34,795 nt of DNA, taken from assembly GCA_958448705.1 (NCBI GenBank), contig CAUDEY010000022.1, positions 1-34,795 of the forward strand. Reading direction: 5' to 3'. This document shows, piece after piece, positions 25,752 to 33,487 of this stretch. Source of the stretch: UMGS1322 sp900550765 (GTDB lineage Bacteria; Bacillota; Clostridia; Christensenellales; QALW01). The position numbers were made by a program, and so were the translations under genes. Below the pieces are notes generated by a model. The model did no database searches. It saw only the letters and a program-made list of their open reading frames with translations, and had not been told where the DNA came from. Numbering within the stretch: position 1 is the first letter of the stretch; every line of letters starts with the position of its first letter.

Positions 25752-26671
25752 CACGGTTAGAGGCAGCAAAGGTAAAGTTCGGAAAAGAACCTTTCCTTTT
25801 AGCAGAGCTTGCCGCGTATTCTTTTTCCTGCGGAAACATAAAACTAGGAAGAGGAAGCCTTTCGCTGGAACTTTCCAGTGAGTTTGAAGAAGTCATTCTC
25901 CGTATTGCCGCTATTATCAAGCGTCTGTATGCAAATGCACCGGAAATCCGCGTGATAGAAAAAAGCCAGCCGAAAAAACACACCTGCTTTGTGCTTGAGA
26001 TCTCTCCGCAAACGCCTGAAGGACAGTTGCTGTTTGAAATCGGATTGCTGCAGGGAATTGATGAAAATTATCGTTTTGGAAGCTTAAATCCCACTGTTTT
26101 TGAAACCTCTGAATGTTTTGACGCGATTTTACGGGGGGCCTTTTTAGGCTGCGGTGTGTTATGTGATCCCCATAAGGAATACAGGTTGGAGTTTGTGCTT
26201 GCCCATGAGGAATTTGCCGTATATCTTTTAAAAAGAATGCTTTCGTATGGTTTTCAGGCAAAGAACATGACGCGCCGGGATCGGCACGTAGTGTATATTA
26301 AACAAATCGAAAATATTTCGGATATTCTGATTTTGATCGGTGCCAGAAATGTAATGCTGGATATAGAAAATATCCGGGTTTATAAGGATGTAAAAAATAG
26401 AATTAATCGCAGTGATAACTGCATTATCGGAAACATGGGGAAAACAATTACTGCAGCGCAGCGGCAGTTGGCAGATATTTTAATCGTGCAAAAGACCGGA
26501 ATCCGGCTTTCTTCCTCCCTGAGGGAAGCTTGCGAGCTGCGGCAGAATCATCCTGAAGCATCTTTGGCCGAACTGGCAGCCCTAAGCGAAACAGCTACAA
26601 AATCGGCACTGAACAAGCGTTTTATTAAGCTGCATGAAATGGCCGCAGCAATTACAGAAAGGAAGATGTAA
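25727..26671 (+). CDS. whiA: DNA-binding protein WhiA
   Basis: A 314-residue WhiA (YvcL), close to the usual size of about 316. An N-terminal LAGLIDADG-like half ('ILRGAFLGCGVLCDPHKEYR', 'FAVYLLKRMLSYGF') joins a C-terminal helix-turn-helix ('LREACELRQNHPEASLAELA', 'TKSALNKRFIKLHEMA'). Actinobacterial WhiA activates sporulation; Firmicutes WhiA is nucleoid-associated and tied to division and central metabolism. I start it at ATG 25727 (AGGAAAAATG), where the protein begins 'MEKSFSAITRLEAAKVKFGK'; a longer frame lies inside rapZ. It overlaps rapZ by 25 bases and ends one base before the next gene. Confidence 0.95.
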   Translation: MEKSFSAITRLEAAKVKFGKEPFLLAELAAYSFSCGNIKLGRGSLSLELSSEFEEVILRIAAIIKRLYANAPEIRVIEKSQPKKHTCFVLEISPQTPEGQLLFEIGLLQGIDENYRFGSLNPTVFETSECFDAILRGAFLGCGVLCDPHKEYRLEFVLAHEEFAVYLLKRMLSYGFQAKNMTRRDRHVVYIKQIENISDILILIGARNVMLDIENIRVYKDVKNRINRSDNCIIGNMGKTITAAQRQLADILIVQKTGIRLSSSLREACELRQNHPEASLAELAALSETATKSALNKRFIKLHEMAAAITERKM

Positions 26672-26672
26672 T

Positions 26673-26921
26673 GTGCAAAAAGACAGATTCACAGTGGTAC
26701 ATTCGCCCATTTCTCCCCAGGAGATCAGCAGGCTGTGCGAAAAGCTTTCCAAACTCGAATGCCGAGCGTATATCGAGCTTGAAAATCAGCGTGTCAATGC
26801 AAAAAGCGTTATGGGGATGATCTCTTTTCAGGCTGAAAAAGGCAGGCAAATGCAAGTCAGTGCGGAAGGAAAGGACGAAGCCGCAGCACTATTGCTGATT
26901 AAAGGACTGTTTACGGAATAA
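26673..26921 (+). CDS. HPr/Crh-like protein lacking the phospho-histidine motif
   Basis: An 82-residue HPr-fold protein. It starts at GTG 26673 (AGGAAG seven bases before; reads 'QKDRFTVVHSPISPQEISRL'), one base after the whiA stop. The regulatory serine block is intact: 'VNAKSVMGMIS', with Ser45 matching Ser46 of HPr. The active-site loop, normally GxHARPA with the phosphocarrier His15, reads 'SPISPQEIS', so it cannot accept phosphate from Enzyme I. Bacillus Crh similarly lacks His15 (Gln15) but keeps Ser46, and lies downstream of whiA, so this is probably a Crh-type CcpA/metabolic cofactor, though more diverged. The stop overlaps the dnaE start by one base. Confidence 0.85.
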   Translation: MQKDRFTVVHSPISPQEISRLCEKLSKLECRAYIELENQRVNAKSVMGMISFQAEKGRQMQVSAEGKDEAAALLLIKGLFTE

Positions 26922-29900
26922 TGGGATTTGTTCATTTACATACACATACCGAATACAGCCTGCTTGACGGAGCGTCGCGAATCGACGAACTGGTAAAGGC
27001 TGCTGCAGACGCCGGAATGAACGCTTTAGCCATTACCGATCACGGAGTAATGTACGGAGCGGTAGAGTTCTATAAAGCGGCACATCAATATAATATTCGG
27101 CCTATTATTGGCTGCGAAGTCTATGTTGCGCCGCGAAGCCGCTTCAGCAAAGAGGGGCGAGCAGATAAAGAGTATGCACATTTAATCCTGCTGGCAAAGA
27201 ATAAAACCGGATATCAAAATCTGATCAAGCTGGTTTCCGCCGGCTTTACTGAGGGGTACTATTATAAACCCAGAATCGATTATGATCTTTTAAGCCAGCA
27301 CGCCGAAGGATTGATTTGTCTTTCTGCCTGTATTGCGGGCGATATCCCGCAGTATCTTTTGAGCGGCAATTATGAAGATGCCGTAAACCTGGCCGCCAGG
27401 CTGAAGGAAATGTTTCCTGGGGATTTTTATATTGAATTGCAGGATCACGGGATTGCCGAGCAAAAACAGGTGCTGCCGCTATTAATCAAATTGGCACGGG
27501 AATTGGAACTGCCGGTTGTGGCAACAAATGATATTCATTATGTATATAAAGAAGATGCCAAGATGCATGATACGCTTTTATGCATTCAAACAGGTAAAAC
27601 TTTAGACGATCCGGACAGAATGCGCTTTCAAACCGAAGAGTTCTATCTAAAAACCGAGGAGGAAATGAAGACTCTGTTCTCTTTTATTCCCGAGGCGATA
27701 GAAAATACGGTTCTGGTAGCTGAAAAATGCAATTTTGAATTTGAATTCGGCAACATTCATATTCCTTACTATGAAGTACCAGATGGGATGACAGCAGCAG
27801 AATATCTTTATAAGCTGGGAACAGAAGGCTTAAAAAAGAATTATACGGAGATCACCCCGGAGCTGCAGGAGCGCTTTGAGTACGAATTTGCTATGATCCA
27901 GCGCATGGGATACGTAGAATATTATCTGATCGTGTGGGATTACATCAATTATGCTAAAAGCGTAGATATCGTAGTTGGCCCGGGACGCGGCAGCGGAGCA
28001 GGAAGCCTGGTGGCATATGCAATCGGCATTACCAATATCGATCCATTGAAATACAATTTACTGTTTGAACGCTTTTTAAATCCTGAGCGGGTAAGTATGC
28101 CTGACTTTGATGTGGATTTTTGCTTTGAACGCAGAGGCGAAGTGATCGAATATGTTAAGCGTAAGTACGGCGCCGACCATGTAGCCCAAATCGTTACTTT
28201 CGGTACCATGAAAGCACGGGCTGTAATCCGCGATGTGGGGCGGGTCATGAGTATGCCCTATGCCGATGTAGATAAAATCGCTAAAATGATTCCCCGGGAA
28301 TTGGGGGTTACGATCGACCGTGCACTGGAGGTCAATCCAGAGCTTCGCCAGGCTTGTGAGGATCCTAAAATCGAAAGCCTGATTCGTATGGCCAAACAAC
28401 TGGAAGGACTGCCGCGGAATGCTTCTACGCATGCTGCCGGTGTGGTAATCTCCAAAGAACCGGTCGATGCATACGTTCCGCTTTGCGTAAACGGTGAAAT
28501 GACGGCAACGCAGTACGTGGCAAAGTATTTGGAACAGCTGGGTTTGCTGAAAATGGACTTTTTAGGTCTGCGTACGCTTACGGTAATCCGGGATACATTA
28601 GACTTTGTTCAGGAACGCACAGGGGAAAAACCGAACCTTTCACAAGCCGGCTTTGACGATGAAAACGTTTTTAAGCTGATTGGTCAGGGGGACTGCGACG
28701 GAATCTTTCAGCTGGAAAGCAACGGAATGCGTGCTTTTATGAAGGAGCTGAAGCCCTCTTGCTTTGAAGATATCGTAGCAGGAATTGCCCTCTACCGGCC
28801 AGGGCCAATGGAAAGTATTCCCAAATATATTTTTGGAAAAAATAATCCTGATAAGGTCGAATATCAGCATCCTGTCATGAAAAATGCATTAGAGGTCACC
28901 TATGGCTGTATGGTATATCAGGAACAGGTAATGCAGATTGTACGCGATGTAGCGGGGTATTCGCTTGGGCGCAGCGATATTATGCGCCGCGCAATGAGTA
29001 AAAAAGATCGGAAAGCTATGGATGTAGAACGGCAAGTCTTTATCTATGGCTTAACAGAAAACGGAAAAACGATTGTGCAAGGGGCCGTAAATCGAGGTAT
29101 CGATGAGAAAACTGCGATCGAGATCTTTGATAAAATAGCCGCATTTGCAGAATATGCCTTTAACAAGTCCCATGCGGCGGCATATGCAGTAGTCGCCTAT
29201 CAAACGGCATATTTAAAATGCTATTATCCTTTGGAATTTATGGCAGCTATGCTGAACAGCCTTTTAGGCAATGAAGCACAGACAGCCCGGTATATCGGTT
29301 ATTGCCGGGAACATGAAATTCAGGTGCTGCCCCCGGATGTGAATACAAGCGTTTCCGGCTTTTCACCGGTAAAGGGGAAAAAAGCGATCCGGTTTGGGCT
29401 CAGTGCCGTAAAGAACGTGGGAATTCCAGGAGTAAAAGCCATTGTCAGCGAACGGGAACACAACGGTCTGTTTACCTCATTGGATGATTTTGCGCAGCGT
29501 ACGGTTGCTATTGGTGAAGTCAATAAACGCATGGTAGAAAGTTTAATAAAAGCCGGTGCGTTTGATTTTACGGGGTTTAGCCGCAAAAGTCTGTTAAACG
29601 GCTACGAAGCTGTGCTTGACGGTGCGGCAAACCGCAGTAAAAACAGTTTGGCGGGCCAATTTTCTCTATTTGATAATATGGCTGTCAGCCAGGAAGTACA
29701 GCTGCAGACGATCCATGAAATCGGCGAATATCCCCAGTTACAGCTTCTGATGCTGGAAAAGGAAATGCTCGGTGTATATTTAAGCGGTCATCCTTTGGAG
29801 CGATATCGCCGGGCTATAAAGAAGTTAGGCTTTGATCTTTCACGAATTACAGTAGAAACGGATGAAAGCGGAGAAAGTATCTTGAATGAAGAGGTGCTTG

Positions 29901-30397
29901 CTTTAGATAATAAAGATATTCAGTTTATCGGCATTATAACCTCTGTGCGGAAAAAAGCAACAAAAAGCGGTACAATGATGGCCTTTTTAACGGTTGAAGA
30001 TCTCTATTCCAGTGTTACGGCACTGGTATTTCCCGCGGCACTTACCAAATTCAGCGCGGATATTTATGAAGATGCGATTGTTCTGGTAACCGGAAAATTA
30101 AGTATACGCGATGAAGAACAACCGACAGTGTTAGTCAATACGATTGCCTCCGTCAGTGAGGATGCAGAGGAAGAGCAATGCTCTGTATTTTTGCGGATCA
30201 CAGAGGAAAATAGGGAACAGCTGGTTGCTTTCAAAGAAATATTAAAAGATATAAAAGGAAATGCCGCCGTTATTCTGTATTATGAAAAAGAACGGCTGAA
30301 ACAGGAGCTTACCAGTAAAATAGCCTATACGGAAGAGATTATTGAAAAATTAAAAGGTATATTCGGCGCCGAGAATGTAAAAATAGTAAAAAAATAG
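26921..30397 (+). CDS. dnaE: DNA polymerase III subunit alpha DnaE
   Basis: A 1158-residue C-family replicative polymerase. It has an N-terminal PHP domain ('FVHLHTHTEYSLLDGASRID', 'ALAITDHGVMYGAVEF'), palm and thumb. The catalytic carboxylates are in 'PDFDVDF' (394-400, D397 and D399) and D546 in 'KMDFLGLRTL'. A helix-hairpin-helix and an OB-fold ('IQFIGIITSVRKKATKSG') close the chain. The domain layout and length fit DnaE1 of E. coli type rather than PolC; Firmicutes normally carry a PolC elsewhere and use this enzyme with it. It starts at the ATG overlapping the HPr-like stop (TAATG) and has no promoter of its own visible, so it is translated from the upstream operon. pfkA follows after 85 bases with its own promoter. 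Confidence 0.96.
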   Translation: MGFVHLHTHTEYSLLDGASRIDELVKAAADAGMNALAITDHGVMYGAVEFYKAAHQYNIRPIIGCEVYVAPRSRFSKEGRADKEYAHLILLAKNKTGYQNLIKLVSAGFTEGYYYKPRIDYDLLSQHAEGLICLSACIAGDIPQYLLSGNYEDAVNLAARLKEMFPGDFYIELQDHGIAEQKQVLPLLIKLARELELPVVATNDIHYVYKEDAKMHDTLLCIQTGKTLDDPDRMRFQTEEFYLKTEEEMKTLFSFIPEAIENTVLVAEKCNFEFEFGNIHIPYYEVPDGMTAAEYLYKLGTEGLKKNYTEITPELQERFEYEFAMIQRMGYVEYYLIVWDYINYAKSVDIVVGPGRGSGAGSLVAYAIGITNIDPLKYNLLFERFLNPERVSMPDFDVDFCFERRGEVIEYVKRKYGADHVAQIVTFGTMKARAVIRDVGRVMSMPYADVDKIAKMIPRELGVTIDRALEVNPELRQACEDPKIESLIRMAKQLEGLPRNASTHAAGVVISKEPVDAYVPLCVNGEMTATQYVAKYLEQLGLLKMDFLGLRTLTVIRDTLDFVQERTGEKPNLSQAGFDDENVFKLIGQGDCDGIFQLESNGMRAFMKELKPSCFEDIVAGIALYRPGPMESIPKYIFGKNNPDKVEYQHPVMKNALEVTYGCMVYQEQVMQIVRDVAGYSLGRSDIMRRAMSKKDRKAMDVERQVFIYGLTENGKTIVQGAVNRGIDEKTAIEIFDKIAAFAEYAFNKSHAAAYAVVAYQTAYLKCYYPLEFMAAMLNSLLGNEAQTARYIGYCREHEIQVLPPDVNTSVSGFSPVKGKKAIRFGLSAVKNVGIPGVKAIVSEREHNGLFTSLDDFAQRTVAIGEVNKRMVESLIKAGAFDFTGFSRKSLLNGYEAVLDGAANRSKNSLAGQFSLFDNMAVSQEVQLQTIHEIGEYPQLQLLMLEKEMLGVYLSGHPLERYRRAIKKLGFDLSRITVETDESGESILNEEVLALDNKDIQFIGIITSVRKKATKSGTMMAFLTVEDLYSSVTALVFPAALTKFSADIYEDAIVLVTGKLSIRDEEQPTVLVNTIASVSEDAEEEQCSVFLRITEENREQLVAFKEILKDIKGNAAVILYYEKERLKQELTSKIAYTEEIIEKLKGIFGAENVKIVKK

Positions 30398-30407
30398 TTT
30401 AAATGGC

Positions 30408-30436
30408 TGGTCAAAAAAACTTAAAAATGATATAAT
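30408..30436 (+). promoter_or_regulatory. Sigma-A promoter of pfkA
   Basis: TGGTCA (30408-30413, moderate -35), 17-base spacer, TATAAT (30431-30436). It lies in the dnaE-pfkA gap, 46 bases before the ATG, which follows an AAGGAG site. Confidence 0.7.
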
Positions 30437-30482
30437 AAGCTGATTTATATTGTGACATTGGATTATTAAGGAGATCTGTACA

Positions 30483-31448
30483 ATGGAAAAAAAGAGAATT
30501 GCAGTACTCACCAGCGGCGGTGATGCGCCGGGTATGAATGCCTGTATCCGCTCAATTGTCCGTAACGGGATTTATAACGGCTTTGAAATGATAGGCGTTA
30601 TCAAGGGATATAACGGCCTTATCACCAATGAGATGATTCCAATGGATAACCGTTCGGTCGGAAATATTATTAATCGCGGCGGGACAATTCTGCGTACAGC
30701 GCGGTGCCTGGAGTTTAAAACCGAAGAAGGCATGAATACCGCTATGGAAAATATTAAAAAAAATAATATTTGCGGCGTAGTGGTCATCGGCGGTGATGGA
30801 TCTTTCCGCGGCTGCCGTGATTTGACGCAGAGAGGAGTGCCGGCAATCGGTATTCCTGGTACAATTGATAATGATCTTGCTTATACCGATTTCACTCTTG
30901 GCTTTGATACGGCTATTAATACCGTGCTTGAAGCAATAGCTAAAATCCGTGATACCATGGCCAGCCACGACCGCGTCAGCATTATTGAGGTAATGGGAAA
31001 CAAATGCGGCGATATCGCATTATATGCAGGACTTTGCGGCGGTGCGGAATATATTATTGTGCCTGAGTTGGAATGGAGTTTTGAAGCGCTGTGCGATAAG
31101 CTGGAAAGCAGTAAAAAAAGCGGAAAAACTTCCAGCATTGTTGTGGTTGCCGAAGGTGCCGCTAAAGGGAACACTCTTGCGGCGGAAATCAAAAAACGTA
31201 CAACTATGGATACCCGTACTACGGTTCTGGGATATATTCAGCGCGGCGGTTCACCAAGCGCCAGCGATGTTCTTCTTGCCAGCCGTTTTGGCGCTCATGC
31301 AATCGGCTTGATTTCCAAAGGAATCGGCGGCAGAGTTGTAGGCATTAAAAATAATAAAATTTTTGATATGGATATCTTAGAGGCCTGTTCCATGAAAAAA
31401 GAAATTGATAAAGAACTATTTTCAATTGCAGAAATACTTTCGAAATAA
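30483..31448 (+). CDS. pfkA: ATP-dependent 6-phosphofructokinase
   Basis: A 321-residue PfkA, phosphorylating fructose 6-phosphate at the committed step of glycolysis; it works as a homotetramer. It opens 'KKRIAVLTSGGDAPGMNACI', with 'VVIGGDGSFRGC' at the ATP site and 'PGTIDNDLAYTDFTLGFDTA' containing catalytic D129. Gly at the GGDGS and PGTIDND positions points to ATP rather than pyrophosphate use. 'QRGGSPSASDVLLASRFGAH' is the C-terminal effector/substrate block. Start by AAGGAG and family N-terminus. plsX follows after nine bases. Confidence 0.96.
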   Translation: MEKKRIAVLTSGGDAPGMNACIRSIVRNGIYNGFEMIGVIKGYNGLITNEMIPMDNRSVGNIINRGGTILRTARCLEFKTEEGMNTAMENIKKNNICGVVVIGGDGSFRGCRDLTQRGVPAIGIPGTIDNDLAYTDFTLGFDTAINTVLEAIAKIRDTMASHDRVSIIEVMGNKCGDIALYAGLCGGAEYIIVPELEWSFEALCDKLESSKKSGKTSSIVVVAEGAAKGNTLAAEIKKRTTMDTRTTVLGYIQRGGSPSASDVLLASRFGAHAIGLISKGIGGRVVGIKNNKIFDMDILEACSMKKEIDKELFSIAEILSK

Positions 31449-31457
31449 GAGGTGCTT

Positions 31458-32462
31458 ATGAAGCTAATTATAGATGCTATGGGCGGCGATCACGCGCCGG
31501 AGGAGATTATCAAAGGAACCGTAGAAATGCTTAACCGCAGAGATGATTTTTCTGTGATCTTCACCGGACCGGAGACAGAAATCCGCACAGAGCTTGAAAA
31601 ATACCCGTATCCCCATGAAAAGATTGAGATTGTGGATGCACCGGAATTGATTTCAATGGACGAACACCCGGTAGAGGCTATCCGCAAAAAGAAAAACTCT
31701 TCTATGGTTGTGGGACAGCTGCTTTTAAAAGAAAAGAGAGGCGATGCCTTTATCACCTGCGGCTCTACCGGTGCCTGCTTGGCCTGCGCACAGCTGCGAG
31801 TGGGCCGCATTAAGGGAATTCTCCGCCCTGCCCTTGCACCGGTGCTGCCAAATAAAAACAAAGGGACACTTTTGATTGACTGCGGCGCCAATATGGATTG
31901 CAAACCGATCAACCTTGCGCAATTTGCCGTTATGGGCAGTATTTATATGGAAAAGGTTGTAGGCGTACAGAATCCGCGCGTGGGTCTTGCCAGCGTAGGT
32001 GTAGAGGATGGCAAAGGCAACGAGCTTTCCAAAGCAGCGTTTGCATTAATTAAAGAACAGGGCATTGTGAATTTTATCGGAAATGCAGAAGGCCGTGATA
32101 TTGTAGATCGTGTGGATGTAATGGTAACCGATGGCTTTGCAGGCAACTTAATGCTGAAATCCATTGAGGGGCTCGGTGAATACATATTTGATAAAATGAA
32201 GGCCGGGTTTACCTCATCCCTTCGCTGTATGCTCGGTGCGCAGCTGCTGAAGCCGGCGCTGAAAGAACTGAAAAAAGCACTGGATTATAATGCCTACGGC
32301 GGAGCTCCGCTTTTAGGAATTGATGGCGTCGTTATTAAAGGACATGGGTCATCAAAAGCCAAAACAATGTGTGCAACGATAACCCAGGCTATTACTATGG
32401 TTCAAACGGATATTGTGGGAATTATTAAAGAAAATATTCCTGCAATGACCGTTGAAGAATAA
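31458..32462 (+). CDS. plsX: Phosphate acyltransferase PlsX
   Basis: A 334-residue PlsX, which makes acyl-phosphate from acyl-ACP for glycerolipid synthesis and acts at the inner face of the membrane. It begins 'MKLIIDAMGGDHAPEEIIKG', with 'ISMDEHPVEAIRKKKNSSM', 'ITCGSTGACLA' and 'LIDCGANMDCKPINLAQFAV'. The C-terminal 'AYGGAPLLGIDGVVIKGHGS' block is family-specific. I use ATG 31458 rather than GTG 31452 because AGAGGTG precedes the ATG and the N-terminus matches the family. Next to acpP, as in many Firmicutes. Confidence 0.95.
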   Translation: MKLIIDAMGGDHAPEEIIKGTVEMLNRRDDFSVIFTGPETEIRTELEKYPYPHEKIEIVDAPELISMDEHPVEAIRKKKNSSMVVGQLLLKEKRGDAFITCGSTGACLACAQLRVGRIKGILRPALAPVLPNKNKGTLLIDCGANMDCKPINLAQFAVMGSIYMEKVVGVQNPRVGLASVGVEDGKGNELSKAAFALIKEQGIVNFIGNAEGRDIVDRVDVMVTDGFAGNLMLKSIEGLGEYIFDKMKAGFTSSLRCMLGAQLLKPALKELKKALDYNAYGGAPLLGIDGVVIKGHGSSKAKTMCATITQAITMVQTDIVGIIKENIPAMTVEE

Positions 32463-32490
32463 ATGTTTTTATATTTTTTAGGAGGAAATC

Positions 32491-32715
32491 ATGTTTGAAG
32501 AAATTAAGAACCAAATCGCTGAGCTTTTAAATGTAGAACCCGAGAAAATTACAGCGGAAAGTAACCTGATTACAGATTTAAAAGCGGACTCCATGGACAT
32601 TGCAACATTGCTGCTTGAGGTAGAGGAAAAATACGGAACGGAAATTTCCGAGGATGATATGGATTCGCTGCAAACAGTGGGTGATATTGTAAAATATTTA
32701 GAAACAAAAAAATAA
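32491..32715 (+). CDS. acpP: Acyl carrier protein
   Basis: A 74-residue ACP, carrier of growing fatty acyl chains on a 4'-phosphopantetheine arm. The attachment site is 'DLKADSMDIATLL' with Ser34 (usual DSLD; here Met replaces Leu). Helical and acidic, with 'VEEKYGTEISEDDMDSLQTV' completing the fold. AGGAGG lies seven bases before the ATG. It is cotranscribed after plsX, its functional partner, and precedes rnc. Confidence 0.95.
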   Translation: MFEEIKNQIAELLNVEPEKITAESNLITDLKADSMDIATLLLEVEEKYGTEISEDDMDSLQTVGDIVKYLETKK

Positions 32716-32744
32716 AAAGCCAAATTTTATGGCGGAGAAAGTGA

Positions 32745-32782
32745 GCACAGGACTTTTTCAAAGCATTGTAAAAGTTCTGTGC
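32745..32782 (+). promoter_or_regulatory. Long hairpin before rnc, candidate RNase III site
   Basis: GCACAGGACTTTT (32745-32757) pairs with AAAAGTTCTGTGC (32770-32782), 13 pairs with one G-U. A T-T mismatch and three more pairs close it over a four-base loop, AGCA. There is no proper T-run afterwards, only CTGTGCTGTTTTAT, so it makes a poor terminator. It ends 14 bases before the rnc ATG. Confidence 0.6.
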
Positions 32783-32796
32783 CTGTGCTGTTTTAT

Positions 32797-33468
32797 ATGG
32801 ATAATCATTTATTAGAACAAAAAATCAATTATACTTTTAAAGAGAAATCACTGCTTGAGCTTGCGCTTACGCATTGTTCCTTTTCAGCAGAGCATGGCAT
32901 GCAAAACAATCAGCGGCTCGAGTTTTTAGGTGATGCCGTCTTGGAAGCAGTAATCAGCGCGCATATTTATCATCGCTATCCTTCCTTTGATGAGGGAAAG
33001 CTAACGCGGCTGCGGGTATCTATTGTATCGGAGGAGCCTCTTGCCATTGCAGCGGAGGAGCTGGAGCTTAATCATTTTATTTTGCTGGGGGTCGGGGAAA
33101 AAGCCAACGGCGGCGCCAATAAACCGGGCGTGCTTTCCGATACACTGGAAGCGCTGTTTGCCGCCGTCTATCTTGACGGCGGGTATTCCGCAGCTGAAGA
33201 TGTAATACTGCGCGTACTGAAAGACGTAATCGCCGACGCCAATAAAAGACCGTTGGATTATAAAACTACTTTACAGGAAACCTTGGCGAAGGACGGGCCT
33301 GTAACGATTGTTTATACACTGCTTTCCATGGAAGGACCGCCGCATAATGCTGTATTTGAAACCGAGGTTTCCTGCAACGGCAAGGTTCTGGGCCGCGGCA
33401 AGGGTTCCAGCAAAAAACGCGCTGAACAGGCTGCGGCAAAACAAGCGCTGAAACAGATAAAACAATAA
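32797..33468 (+). CDS. rnc: Ribonuclease III
   Basis: A 223-residue endonuclease that cuts double-stranded RNA, including rRNA precursors. The catalytic domain has the signature 'QRLEFLGDAVLEAV' (residues 39-52, metal ligands E42 and D46) and 'SDTLEALFAAVYLDGG' (D115, E118). The dsRNA-binding domain runs from about 152 ('DYKTTLQETLAKDG') to the end ('GKGSSKKRAEQAAAKQAL'). I chose ATG 32797, which gives 'MDNHLLEQKINYTFKEKSLL', typical of the family. No clear ribosome site precedes it. A GTG at 32779 would fall inside the hairpin at 32745-32782. The smc start follows after 19 bases, a common order in Firmicutes. Confidence 0.95.
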   Translation: MDNHLLEQKINYTFKEKSLLELALTHCSFSAEHGMQNNQRLEFLGDAVLEAVISAHIYHRYPSFDEGKLTRLRVSIVSEEPLAIAAEELELNHFILLGVGEKANGGANKPGVLSDTLEALFAAVYLDGGYSAAEDVILRVLKDVIADANKRPLDYKTTLQETLAKDGPVTIVYTLLSMEGPPHNAVFETEVSCNGKVLGRGKGSSKKRAEQAAAKQALKQIKQ

Positions 33469-33487
33469 ATTCGCCGTTGGAGGACAC

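Noticed and set aside
32729..32815. A 28-residue open frame (starts MAEKVSTG, hydrophobic end) across the hairpin before rnc
   Set aside because: It has no ribosome site and its codons coincide with the stem arms; I cannot separate it from chance.
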